Positions 21,777 through 31,639 of a stretch of 64,000 nucleotides of DNA are shown here, piece by piece. Made by a program: the position numbers and the translations under genes. Every line of letters starts with the position of its first letter. The stretch's first letter is position 1. Below the pieces are notes generated by a model that did no database searches, had not been told where the DNA came from, and saw nothing but the letters and a program-made list of their open reading frames with translations. This stretch comes from Corynebacterium pacaense (GTDB taxonomy: Bacteria; Actinomycetota; Actinomycetes; Mycobacteriales; Mycobacteriaceae). The stretch spans positions 310,001-374,000 of the forward strand of contig NZ_LT821239.1 of assembly GCF_900169525.1 (NCBI RefSeq), in the 5' to 3' direction.

Positions 21777-21841
21777 ACTAGTTAACCAGCGATAAAGCTC
21801 GGTCCAACGCTGATTTTACATCACTTTGCTTTATTACGTCG
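21777..21841 (-). promoter_or_regulatory. CRISPR leader and candidate array promoter
   Basis: Only 44 bp separate the cas2 stop from the first repeat, so the leader probably reaches into the cas2 3' end. On the minus strand TAAAAT (21813-21818) is a -10 candidate preceded by TG. Transcription would start about 35 nt before the first repeat. The inverted pair CAGCG/CGCTG inside it may form a small hairpin. Confidence 0.5.
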
Positions 21842-22177
21842 ACGTGCTGCTCGCTGCCTGGAGGCGGATGACCAACCGGCTTTCATCGACCCTTTGGCAG
21901 TGCTAACCGGGTGTCGCATTAGAGAGATGCCGTCGAAGTCAGCAACTTCCCACTGACTCCGGTGCACCCGGATTTCAAAACCCTGCTCGTTGCTCCTGGT
22001 TGGGAAGGTCATAATCGCCCGACCGCTCGTCAGCGTCGAAACGATCAACTCCCAGAGTTCATCCCTCACTCTGGCGGTTGGTCGCCCTACGTAGACTCCC
22101 GGGCTTACCTCCAGGAGCCAGCGGGTGAGGTGTCCCCTCAACTTTTCGGGTGGCGAGGACAGAATGACAGTGATCAT
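21821..22177 (-). CDS. cas2: CRISPR-associated endonuclease Cas2, type I-E
   Basis: Cas2 of the I-E (CT1978) subfamily, 118 aa; forms the Cas1-Cas2 integrase that inserts new spacers at the leader end. The typical opening MITVILSSPPEKLRGHLTRW, GVYVGRPTARVRDELWELI and the FEIRVHRSQWEVADFDGI region are present. A basic tail (RQRAARRRNKAK) extends past the core. The ATG overlaps the cas1 stop by 4 nt. It is the last gene of the cas operon and borders the array. Confidence 0.95.
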   Translation of the reverse strand: MITVILSSPPEKLRGHLTRWLLEVSPGVYVGRPTARVRDELWELIVSTLTSGRAIMTFPTRSNEQGFEIRVHRSQWEVADFDGISLMRHPVSTAKGSMKAGWSSASRQRAARRRNKAK

Positions 22178-23154
22178 GGAGTTTCGTGCCCCGTCGTGCC
22201 GGAGCCATCGTAGTTGGTGCCGCCTGCGACGCGTTTATCTCCACCGTCCCAGAGCTGGACGACGTCGGCCCAAAATTCTTCGGAGCTGATCTCCTCGTCA
22301 TCGATGAGCAAAGTTTTCAGGTCTGCGGCAATGCGTTCGGCGAGCCGTAGCTCACGAAACTCGTCACGCATGGCGCGGCGGGTGATAGCGCTGACATCGG
22401 AGATCTCAGCGCGACCACTTTCATTGAGATCGGCAATGATCCGGAAGGACACGGGAATGGAAATTTCAGCTTTGTATAGATCTGCAATGTCGTAAACAAA
22501 ACTCCGATCATGGCCCGTGTGGACAAATCCCAGGCCCGGGCTGCAGCCCAGCGCCGCGATCACTGAATGACAAAGCCCGTACAGGCAGGTGTGTGCCGAG
22601 GATAGGGCCTGGTTGATGGGATCGCCGGCGAGGAAATCCTCGGGGTCATAGATCCTTCGATTCCAGTCCACGCCGAACTCCTCCGAGTTCTCACGATAGA
22701 TTCGACGAACGCGTGCGCCCTCCTTTCCGCGCAGTTGCTGCATCGTCAGTTTGGAGGTGTCCTCGTTCGGAAAACGCATGTCATACATGGCACGGGCGAC
22801 AGCGAGCCTGGACCGGGTGTTACTGACTTTTTCAGCCTGTTTGAGCAGAAGTCGGTCGGATCGGGCGATCGAACGGCCGTGTGCGTAGTAGCGCACGCCT
22901 TCCTCGCCGACCCAAACCAGGCTGCATCCGGAGTCGGAGACGACTGATACGGCCTGATGGGTGAGCCGCGTTCCGGGTCCGAGCAGAAGGACGCTCAAAG
23001 CGGCGACAGGGACGTGTACCACGCCGTTATCATCGGTGGCGGTCAGGGCACCACCGTCCCTTCCAAGCGTGCAGTGCTCCAAATATAGAAAGCTTATTCG
23101 GTCGGTCGCCCGGCTGAGTTGCTTGGGCGTGGACGGTGGCATTCCTGATTGCAT
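22174..23154 (-). CDS. cas1: CRISPR-associated integrase Cas1, type I-E
   Basis: Metal-dependent integrase of the adaptation complex, 326 aa. Recognisable I-E Cas1 features are the N-terminal LYLEHCTLGRDGGALTATDD domain and the catalytic C-terminal domain with SSAHTCLYGLCHSVIAALG, GFVHTGHDRSFVYDIADLYK and EISIPVSF, which supply the conserved His and Asp. The start at 23154 (MQSGMPPSTPK) is preferred over an upstream ATG at 23190, since it lies just after the cas6e stop with a TTGGAG RBS. It overlaps cas2, so adaptation proteins are co-translated. Intact catalytic motifs, and near-identical spacers in the array, suggest it has been active. Confidence 0.95.
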   Translation of the reverse strand: MQSGMPPSTPKQLSRATDRISFLYLEHCTLGRDGGALTATDDNGVVHVPVAALSVLLLGPGTRLTHQAVSVVSDSGCSLVWVGEEGVRYYAHGRSIARSDRLLLKQAEKVSNTRSRLAVARAMYDMRFPNEDTSKLTMQQLRGKEGARVRRIYRENSEEFGVDWNRRIYDPEDFLAGDPINQALSSAHTCLYGLCHSVIAALGCSPGLGFVHTGHDRSFVYDIADLYKAEISIPVSFRIIADLNESGRAEISDVSAITRRAMRDEFRELRLAERIAADLKTLLIDDEEISSEEFWADVVQLWDGGDKRVAGGTNYDGSGTTGHETP

Positions 23155-23158
23155 GGTA

Positions 23159-23812
23159 TTACTCCAATGGTGCGAGAGTGAGAAGACCACATCCGTAGCC
23201 TCGGGCTTTGCCGATTCCGTTGGTGAGCGCTGAGCGCAGCTGATCGGCCGCGGTTACCTCGAGGCTTCCATCGAATGTGACCTGCTGGATAGTTACCTTG
23301 CGGCCTTTCCGGTTGAACACCAGCCGGGAGGATCTGCTAACTGATGCGGTCAGACCATCAGTCTCACTGTTGATTGAAGCTCCGAGTTGATCCTGTCTCT
23401 GCTCAAGCCACTCAAGCTGGTGTGCGGAGGAGACATGAGCTTTTCGACGCTTCACCCCCTCCTCGGTCACGGTGCGCACAGGGTTTGCGGTAAGACGAAA
23501 GGCATACCTTTGGCCTTTGACGATCCGGTTGAGCATCGGGGTGTAATCACTTGACTGCCAGGATCGCTCCTGCGACCAACCTGCCTGTTCCTGGAGGTGC
23601 TCGAGGGAAGGAACGGTAGGGCTGACAACGTACAGGGCCGTTGTCTCCATCGTCTGATCAATGCGCCACAGCACGCGCCCCTCATCGCTGCTTTCAGCTG
23701 CGGCATCTGGCGGGAAGGAAGCGAGAACCGCCGCGTGCATCTTCTGGGGACTGGCGAGCAGCTCGCGTGTCTGTCTACGTTGAGGGTTGAGGTACATCCT
23801 CGATAGATACAC
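23159..23812 (-). CDS. cas6e: CRISPR RNA endonuclease Cas6e (Cse3)
   Basis: RAMP-superfamily endoribonuclease of 217 aa that cuts the pre-crRNA at the base of each repeat stem and stays bound to the 3' hairpin in Cascade. The N-terminus (MYLSRMYLNPQRRQTRELLA) and the catalytic-His motif SPQKMHAAVLASFP are family typical. The glycine-rich C-terminal loop is GIGKARGYGCGLLTLAP. The GTG start at 23812 follows the cas5e stop directly (TAGGTG); the ATG at 23797 is an in-frame alternative. Confidence 0.94.
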   Translation of the reverse strand: MYLSRMYLNPQRRQTRELLASPQKMHAAVLASFPPDAAAESSDEGRVLWRIDQTMETTALYVVSPTVPSLEHLQEQAGWSQERSWQSSDYTPMLNRIVKGQRYAFRLTANPVRTVTEEGVKRRKAHVSSAHQLEWLEQRQDQLGASINSETDGLTASVSRSSRLVFNRKGRKVTIQQVTFDGSLEVTAADQLRSALTNGIGKARGYGCGLLTLAPLE

Positions 23813-25632
<1,820 letters not shown>

Positions 25633-25652
25633 GGAAGTTTCCCTTCAGGGTC

Positions 25653-26264
25653 TTAGGATTGTGTGTTGGTGGACTTGGACGGGGCGGTGTAGAGCTGACG
25701 CCCCCAATTGAGGCGAACTCTGTCTCTGGCTTCCGGAACGTGGAAGTCGTAGATTTGTGATGCGAGCTCTACGAAGTCGAGAGGAATCTTCTCTCCCCGA
25801 AGTTGGGTGATCAGACTCCTCAGGTGCCAGAGCAGCTCATCGACGGAATCCGAGGTGGAAAGAGCGTTGAAACGTCGGAGAATTGGAGATTCCTCATTGA
25901 ATCCGTTGGCGGCATCCTTGAGGATGATGTAGCGGCGGACCCCAGTTCCGAGGCCCTGCCCCTTCTGGTGCATAAACTCGCCTCTTCCCTGCTGCTGGAT
26001 GGCGAAAAGCGCGAGAGCGTTGTGCACCGCTGTTTCACCCCAGCTCGGGGTGTCTGTAACCCCGACCAGCTGCTGGGGGAGATCGCCCAGAGTGATTCCC
26101 CAGACATCGGGGATCGAACCGGGAGACTGGTTGACTGCACGGCGAAGCCTGGCAAGGGTGGCCTTGGATGATGAGGTCTCAGCCCTGATTCCCGCTTCGA
26201 GTTCATGGAGTTTGCGGGCCGTATGGTTGGCTACCGCCTGACGCTTAGATATCGTCTGGTTCAC
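25653..26264 (-). CDS. cse2: Cascade small subunit Cse2 (CasB)
   Basis: Mainly helical protein of 203 aa, two copies of which stabilise the R-loop and displaced strand. Recognisable parts are ARLRRAVNQSPGSIPDVWGI, WGETAVHNALALFAIQQQGR and RYIILKDAANGFNEESPILRRFNALSTS. Its ATG overlaps the cse1 3' end by 20 nt. Position between cse1 and cas7e is the standard I-E order. Confidence 0.92.
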   Translation of the reverse strand: MNQTISKRQAVANHTARKLHELEAGIRAETSSSKATLARLRRAVNQSPGSIPDVWGITLGDLPQQLVGVTDTPSWGETAVHNALALFAIQQQGRGEFMHQKGQGLGTGVRRYIILKDAANGFNEESPILRRFNALSTSDSVDELLWHLRSLITQLRGEKIPLDFVELASQIYDFHVPEARDRVRLNWGRQLYTAPSKSTNTQS

Positions 26265-27921
26265 TGTGTGCTCCTTCCTTTTCGTTTGATGGGGATCCGA
26301 GAATCTTCTTCAAGGAGCCGTCGAGGCGGTTCATGGCAACCGGACCGGTAATACGCGTGGATTCCCGGACCCTTCCTGCCCAGACACTTGGTGGTTGACT
26401 CGCGAGAATCTGCTCGGCCTTTTCTTTGGCCGTCGAACGCAGCCTTTGGTTCCAGTCAGCCAACAACTCATCGGGATTCTCCGCCCTGGACAGATCCGCA
26501 ATCCACTCTCGGAAAGGCAGATCAATTGAGAAGTAGAATGCGCGTTGCACCTCATCGGAGTCGACGGCGCCATCTCCTGAAACCGCAAAGGCGATATTGT
26601 TGTTGAACTGCCGGAGGGCATAGTCGACCTCCTCGGTTCTGCGAATTGCCACGCGGGCGATCGATCTGAGTGTCTCGCCCTCAGGGGAAAGCAGGAAAGC
26701 AGAGACGTGGAGAGAATCGGCGAGGACGTCAGCATAGCTGGAGCTTTTTGCACCGTAGAGCATCGAGACCATACGCAGGCGAATCGGGAATGATGGTTCC
26801 AGGTATCCCTGTGCAGACAGCGTTCCCACCCATTCGACGTTCAGGGCAGGCTTCGAGGTCGGTGCGCCATCGGCGTATTTGGATTTGGCCTTTGCAAAGT
26901 CCTGGTTGGGGAGGAGGTTGGGCAGTGAGCGCCATACCGCGCGACCGGGCTGGAGTGTTGCAGGCATATACCGGATGGCCTTGGCCTTGGTGGACTGCGG
27001 ATCACTAAATCGCCAGGGGGTCATTGTTTCAATCGAGTCCTGGATCGTGTATCCAATGGCATCGCCATTCGTAATCAGCACCGCTGTCACTCTGTCGCCA
27101 TCCCATCGAAGTCGCAAACGGCGTTGGGGCCAGGTGAGCAGCTCGACGGGACCTGCAGCCGCATTCTCCGCGGTGGTTTCGTATCCCGACCGTGCTCCGC
27201 TGGTCAGCTGCTCCTCCAACTCCCACACGGGAACATCGAACTCGGAACCAGCCTGTTCCCGTGCAGGAACATAATTCAGTAACAGAGTCTCGCGGAGATT
27301 GTGGCCCTCCAGGATGGTGCCGCCGAGCCACCCCGCCCATCCGATTCCGAGAGGGTAGCCACGCCCCCCCTTGACCCGGGAATCACCTACGGCACCGGAC
27401 TTGATACCGGAGTAGTCATAGGCATTGGCGTGAATCAGGAACTGTGCGGCCTGTGCCGGACTGAGCGACTCGATATCGGTGCGCATGGTGAAGAGATCGC
27501 CCACCTCACCGGAATCGGGAATGAAGATGTCCAGCGATTTCCACTCGTTTTTCGATGTATGGAGATCGGCTACCTGAAGGAACGGCCTTTCCGGATGGCG
27601 TAGATCGAAGCGGTCATGGACCTCGGTGAGGTACTCCTGCACATCGTCGTCAAAGACAGTCTCTTCATCCCATTTCTGCTGCCAGTGACGAAGGGCCCTC
27701 ATCTTGTTGCGAAGCACCGGGCTATCCCAGGAGCGATAGAGAATGGCAAGGAGAACCCTGAGAATCGCGAAGTTCACTGTTTCCAGTGAAGCTGCGAGTC
27801 GCTGGTATCGATCTGCGTTTTCGAGTAGTTGCCTGATTGAAACCGTGGACGGCGTGGAGTCGACGCTGAGGACCTCGATCCAGGGCTCATCGAGAAGATT
27901 GAAACTCTGATGTTCACTCAT
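26245..27921 (-). CDS. cse1: Cascade large subunit Cse1 (CasA)
   Basis: Large subunit of 558 aa that reads the PAM, opens the target and recruits Cas3. The N-terminus (FNLLDEPWIEVLSVDSTPST) is diagnostic. The PAM-sensing/zinc-region equivalents around HANAYDYSGIKSGAVGDSRVKGGRGYPLGIGWAG fall at about residues 158-192. The C-terminal four-helix region follows. Start ATG at 27921, 33 nt after the cas3 stop. The PAM cannot be deduced from the protein by eye; see the mini-CRISPR entry for an indirect hint of AAN. Confidence 0.94.
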   Translation of the reverse strand: MSEHQSFNLLDEPWIEVLSVDSTPSTVSIRQLLENADRYQRLAASLETVNFAILRVLLAILYRSWDSPVLRNKMRALRHWQQKWDEETVFDDDVQEYLTEVHDRFDLRHPERPFLQVADLHTSKNEWKSLDIFIPDSGEVGDLFTMRTDIESLSPAQAAQFLIHANAYDYSGIKSGAVGDSRVKGGRGYPLGIGWAGWLGGTILEGHNLRETLLLNYVPAREQAGSEFDVPVWELEEQLTSGARSGYETTAENAAAGPVELLTWPQRRLRLRWDGDRVTAVLITNGDAIGYTIQDSIETMTPWRFSDPQSTKAKAIRYMPATLQPGRAVWRSLPNLLPNQDFAKAKSKYADGAPTSKPALNVEWVGTLSAQGYLEPSFPIRLRMVSMLYGAKSSSYADVLADSLHVSAFLLSPEGETLRSIARVAIRRTEEVDYALRQFNNNIAFAVSGDGAVDSDEVQRAFYFSIDLPFREWIADLSRAENPDELLADWNQRLRSTAKEKAEQILASQPPSVWAGRVRESTRITGPVAMNRLDGSLKKILGSPSNEKEGAHSEPDDI

Positions 27922-27954
27922 TTCCTCCTCCTTTCCGCTTTGATGTCCGTGGTG

Positions 27955-30726
27955 TCATGTTTGGTTCTCCTTTCTTTCCATGAGCAGCCCGAGCTGCTCG
28001 TCGTAGGTGAAGATGTACCTCTCAACTTCCCGGGTGAGGTTTTCATCCAGAACCAGGGGGAGAGTTCCTTTCAACCACCTTGATTTCTGCCAGGATTCTT
28101 GGCCGTCCGCTTCCAGATTGCTAAGGTCAGAATCCGAGAGAGACCATTGCGGAAGACGAACCGTGCATGTAGCGAGGGTCCTGGCATGGGAGTACTCCAG
28201 TTCCATCATTCCGTCCACAGGAACGCCTTCAAGGGCATTGATATGGGGCAGGGCAAACAGCCGGCCACCGATGTTCTGTACCACCACAACCTCGAAGGAT
28301 TCATCGGCATCCCTGACTTGAGCGACGGTTGCCTGTTCATCGGCCAGGGAAGGCTGTCGGCTCCAACCCGCGAGGTTTCCGTTGAGGGGGACCGGGATCC
28401 GGCAGTGTTTGGCCCGTGCAATCTGATCCTGTTCGAATCTTCGTTCATCGGCACGTGCGGCGTCCCACTCCTCCTTCCACCCGGCGGGTGGGAACTGGTT
28501 GGTGTCATATGAGGCTGACACCAGACTTTCCACATCCGTAGGGGTGGTAATCCTTCCACCCGAGGCAAGCGAATGATCTGCAAGCACACGGATCGATCTG
28601 AGCAAAGGTGCATCACGATAAACCAGCCTGCTCCCGATCTGGATGTCGGGAGCCTGGCCTGAAGTGTCTGGAACACCAGCACCGAAGATGGTCAGGGTTG
28701 GTTTCTTCAGAGCATCGGGGCGGGAATCGTTGAGCATCTGGTGCCTATGGAGGCGACCGATTCTCTGGATGATGAGGTCGGTGGGCGCAATATCGGTGAT
28801 CATTGCATCAAAGTCGAGGTCAAGGCCCTGCTCAATGATCTGGGTGGATACGACAATGAGCTTCCTCGGGCGTTCTGAACCGGCCTTGCGTCCCAGTTGG
28901 CGTACCAGCTCGGATTCCATGTCCACCCGGTCGGTTGTAAGGAAGCGCGAATGCAACAGCACCGTGGCGTCTTCTCGGGCCACGATCAGCTGAAAAAGAG
29001 ACTGGGCGCGGGACACCGTCGAGCAAATGATTGCGATGCAGCCGCCATCGGAGGACAGATCGAGCGCACGTTCCGCCATCTCCTCAAGATCTCCCTCGGC
29101 AAAGGAAAAGTAGGTGGTGCGGGTCAGCCCGTCGTGATCTGGTGCCACCGTGCCGGTCTTGTAGCCATCGGTCCAGGTAACCCGTGGGTAGATCGGGCTC
29201 TTGTCAATGCGTGCGGCGGCTCCGCTGTAATGGGAGGCACCTTGGTGGTAGGCGTCGATAAGTTCCTTTCTGGTAGCGGGTGGCAGAGTGGCCGACAGTG
29301 CGATTACCGGTACGCCGTAGAAGCCGAGCCATTCGAGTAGACATGTGGTGTAGACCCGCATGTATGCATCGGCGGCGTGGATCTCGTCGATGATGACAAC
29401 TTTGCCGGCGAGACCCAGATGGCGGAGAACATTGTGCTTCGACTGGAGGACCGCAAAGAGAATCTGATCAATGGTTCCCACGGCCACGGAAGCGAGGAGG
29501 CCGGTCTTGCGTCCCTGGAACCATTGCGTTGCCTCCAGGGATGTTCGGTCGTTCGAGTCCTCATCGTCATAAACCCCGGAAATCGTCCCTGAGGTGATCG
29601 TACGGAACTCTTCGTTGAACTCGGATTTGCCGTGCGCCAGGACTGTGGAGACCGAGCCGGTGGTGCCCGAGTTAGAAAGCCATTCAGCAACGCGGCTGAA
29701 AATGGCATCTGAGGTCACGCGGGTTGGTTGGGCAAAGAAGAGTCCGTTGAAACCGAGCTTGTCTGCCGTGATGTCGGCGAGAGCCAAAGCCGCCTCGGTT
29801 TTTCCGGAACCTGTCTCGTTCTCAATAATGGTCAGTGACGGTCGGGTCTGGACATTTCCGAGCTCGATGACTGCTTTCTGGACGTTCCGCAAGGTGGCCG
29901 ACGGGGGCAGGGCGAAACGGTGCATGAAGCTCTCGGCGCTGACCGGGGATGGCCTCCAGTGTTCTCCCAGGTTGATTCGCGCCCACGCATCCTCGACGCG
30001 GTATTCCTGCACCTGCGGTTCACCGTTGGTGAGTGGAAAATTGTCCTCCGATGAGGCGATCCAGTCTGCGGAAATGAGAATCCCGGTGATCAGCGCCGCG
30101 GTCGCGGTGGATGCGATGTTGTCTTCCGAGTCCTCGCTGAAGACCGTGGCCAGATCCCCTATTGTTTGTTCATCGAGGTCGAGTTCCGCTGCAAGCGCAT
30201 CAAGCAGGGTGAAACGCGCATTCTGCCATTCCGGCCAGTTCCGGATTTCGCGCTTAAGGTCATCCGATGCAACGGATATTTCGCTGAAGGTGCCGTGGTG
30301 TCCGGCAATCACGGAGAACCAGAATTCACGATTAATCGGTGTGAGTGGTTTTCCGGTGCGGTTCTCCAACCACGCGAGGAGCGTATGGGCGCTGATGATG
30401 GAGTGAGGATTTGCGGACATCTCCTTTGACGTCACGTCTGAACGATAGCCGGCGTTGGAGACCCTGTAAGAGAGGGCGGGGACCTTCTGCTGGAAGTAGG
30501 GTGATGCCTTCCCCACATCGTGGGAGAGGGCTGCGAGCGTGAGAACTGCTTCCAGGGGTGCACCTTCCAGGACATCATCCAGAAAATCCCGGGTCGCTGG
30601 AGAAAGCAGAGAGTCAGCTACATCACAAATGACCGCGCTGATGTCACGGCTGTGCTGGAGTAGAGACATGAACTCGGAACTCTTCTTGTTGTGCTTCGCC
30701 CAGAACAGTTGTAGATCTACTGGCAA
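27955..30726 (-). CDS. cas3: CRISPR-associated helicase-nuclease Cas3 (type I-E)
   Basis: Effector nuclease-helicase of 923 aa, recruited by Cascade to shred targeted DNA 3'-5'. An N-terminal HD nuclease domain (HSRD near residue 25, ALSHDVGKASPYFQQK, VIAGHHGTFSE) is followed by a superfamily 2 helicase: Walker A ENETGSGKTEAALA, DEIHAADAYMR, LSATLPP and QRIGRLHRHQ. The frame opens further upstream, but I choose TTG at 30726 (product starting LPVDLQLFWAKH) because GGGAGG at 30733-30738 is an excellent RBS and the region upstream carries the promoter. All catalytic motifs look intact. First gene of the cas operon and probably the controlled step of interference. Confidence 0.93.
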   Translation of the reverse strand: MPVDLQLFWAKHNKKSSEFMSLLQHSRDISAVICDVADSLLSPATRDFLDDVLEGAPLEAVLTLAALSHDVGKASPYFQQKVPALSYRVSNAGYRSDVTSKEMSANPHSIISAHTLLAWLENRTGKPLTPINREFWFSVIAGHHGTFSEISVASDDLKREIRNWPEWQNARFTLLDALAAELDLDEQTIGDLATVFSEDSEDNIASTATAALITGILISADWIASSEDNFPLTNGEPQVQEYRVEDAWARINLGEHWRPSPVSAESFMHRFALPPSATLRNVQKAVIELGNVQTRPSLTIIENETGSGKTEAALALADITADKLGFNGLFFAQPTRVTSDAIFSRVAEWLSNSGTTGSVSTVLAHGKSEFNEEFRTITSGTISGVYDDEDSNDRTSLEATQWFQGRKTGLLASVAVGTIDQILFAVLQSKHNVLRHLGLAGKVVIIDEIHAADAYMRVYTTCLLEWLGFYGVPVIALSATLPPATRKELIDAYHQGASHYSGAAARIDKSPIYPRVTWTDGYKTGTVAPDHDGLTRTTYFSFAEGDLEEMAERALDLSSDGGCIAIICSTVSRAQSLFQLIVAREDATVLLHSRFLTTDRVDMESELVRQLGRKAGSERPRKLIVVSTQIIEQGLDLDFDAMITDIAPTDLIIQRIGRLHRHQMLNDSRPDALKKPTLTIFGAGVPDTSGQAPDIQIGSRLVYRDAPLLRSIRVLADHSLASGGRITTPTDVESLVSASYDTNQFPPAGWKEEWDAARADERRFEQDQIARAKHCRIPVPLNGNLAGWSRQPSLADEQATVAQVRDADESFEVVVVQNIGGRLFALPHINALEGVPVDGMMELEYSHARTLATCTVRLPQWSLSDSDLSNLEADGQESWQKSRWLKGTLPLVLDENLTREVERYIFTYDEQLGLLMERKENQT

Positions 30727-30750
30727 TTGACACCTCCCAAAGAAACTTTG

Positions 30751-30785
30751 AATATTGAACTTCCTAGACAGTAGATCATTGTATA
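30751..30785. promoter_or_regulatory. cas3 promoter and candidate target of the mini-CRISPR RNA
   Basis: TACAAT on the minus strand (30778-30783) is a plausible -10 for the cas operon, with transcription starting near 30771. On the plus strand AA at 30751-30752 and T at 30753 precede ATTGAACTTCC (30754-30764), identical to 11 consecutive guide positions of the pseudo-spacer at 30959-30979. A full 32-nt Cascade footprint from 30754 would reach 30785 and cover the -10. Confidence 0.55.
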
Positions 30786-30832
30786 TCGAACCCCGCTGAT
30801 TCGCGGTTGATCTTCTCAACTGCGGTGGACAT
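30776..30832 (-). CDS. Possible 18-codon leader ORF upstream of cas3
   Basis: A minus-strand ATG at 30832 opens MSTAVEKINRESAGFDIQ and ends at TGA 30776-30778. AGGAG at 30844-30848 lies 11 nt upstream, slightly far for an RBS. The ORF overlaps the predicted cas3 -10, so it would belong to a different transcript. In CreTA modules a tiny toxin ORF/RNA sits beside the mini-CRISPR; this one has no obvious rare-codon run. Weak evidence, recorded for its position. Confidence 0.2.
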   Translation of the reverse strand: MSTAVEKINRESAGFDIQ

Positions 30833-30884
30833 GTTTAGAACATCTCCTAAGAGTTGAAGTGGGAAGTCGGCCATTGTCCATGGA

Positions 30885-30930
30885 AAACACCCCCGTCTGC
30901 TCGAATTCTTTCGAACAGACGGGGGTGTTT
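30885..30930 (-). terminator. Strong terminator closing the mini-CRISPR transcript
   Basis: A perfect 15-bp inverted repeat (30885-30899 with 30916-30930) with a 16-nt loop. On the minus strand the arm ends TGTTTTCC; on the plus strand it ends TGTTTAA, so it may act in both directions. It directly follows the second degenerate repeat and isolates cas3 from upstream transcription. Confidence 0.85.
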
Positions 30931-31007
30931 AATGTAGCCCCACCTGAGTGGGGAGAAGATCCACCTTGGAAGTTCAATGGGATCATCCCCGGTGTCTGCG
31001 GGGAGGG
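30885..31007 (-). ncRNA. Degenerate mini-CRISPR: candidate Cas-regulating (CreR/CreA-like) RNA
   Basis: On the minus strand a pseudo-repeat (31007-30980) ends in GGGGATGATCC, one base from the canonical GGGGATGGTCC handle end. It is followed by a 21-nt pseudo-spacer (30979-30959) and a second pseudo-repeat (30958-30931). In the second, the stem reads CCCCAC-GTGGGG instead of CCCCGC-GCGGGG: two compensating changes that keep the hairpin. A terminator follows at once. The layout repeat-short spacer-repeat-terminator beside a cas operon matches the CreA/CreR class of degenerate CRISPR RNAs that guide Cascade to promoters. The guide matches the cas3 leader over 11 nt beside an AA. Structure is seen directly; function is inferred. 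A -10-like TACTAA lies near 31028-31033. Confidence 0.65.
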
Positions 31008-31271
31008 AAGGGTAACCCACCCCCAAACTTAGTACATCGAAGGTCCAATAAAGTGGGCGCAACAAGGTTGGCAGGGGTGTCCTGAGGTCACCTCCGAATA
31101 GACGGAGCGCCCATTTGTGTGGCCAACCTGTTTCCTTCCCCGGCACAGCTGCAGGGGAATCCAGGGGAGACCGACCGTTGACACGGCCACCAACCTTCTT
31201 CGGTCCTTCCACACCCTGTGGTCAAGAGAAGTCGGGTTCCTCACATATAGATGAAGTGCTGAATCACAGTG

Positions 31272-31639
31272 TTGTTCACAGGGGCGCGACCGGCAACGGG
31301 CAATCCACACGAGCCGGAGTTGTCCACAGAGGTTATCCCCAATGTGGATAGTCACATTCTTGTAATTTCCACTCCTCACTTTCTAACAGCGGATTCGAAC
31401 ATGGATATGGGGTGCAAAAACTACCCTGAGCCGGGGATCTTATCGAACACAGACTTACAGTGGTGGAAACTGTTCACAGAGTTATCCACAGGCTGTGGAA
31501 AGGTAGTCCACTCCTCGGTTGCCCCGGGCCCATGAATTCATGCACAGTTTTATGCACAAGGTGTGGATAACTTTCATTCAGTTCTCCACCCCTTGTTATC
31601 CACAGTTGTATGTGGATGGATCCCCGAGTTTGTGGATAA
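31272..31639. other. DnaA-box cluster in the cas3-araC intergenic region
   Basis: Five sites match TTATNCACA exactly: 31482-31490 (+), 31550-31558 (+, TTATGCACA), 31562-31570 (-), 31596-31604 (+), 31631-31639 (-). One-mismatch boxes lie at 31272-31280, 31320-31328, 31333-31341 and 31343-31351 (-). Nine sites in under 370 bp with mixed orientation is the density of a replication origin or a DnaA-titrating locus. No dnaA, dnaN, rpmH or rep gene is in the window. The interval 30833-31892 otherwise contains only the mini-CRISPR, and no convincing gene. Confidence 0.75.

Noticed and set aside
4696..21778. Dozens of long minus-strand frames with repeating SPRSGGDGP, FSPLRRGWS and VLPAQAGMV motifs
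   Set aside because: The CRISPR repeat is open in three minus frames, and the 61-bp period rotates through them. These are translations of the array, not proteins.
30847..31212. 121-aa minus-strand ORF upstream of cas3
   Set aside because: It runs through the terminator and both degenerate CRISPR repeats, has no family motif and no RBS.
31272..31639. The chromosomal origin oriC itself
   Set aside because: Box density would fit, but dnaA, dnaN and rpmH are absent, and in corynebacteria the ppiA-pknB region lies tens of kb from dnaA. Kept as an unexplained cluster instead.
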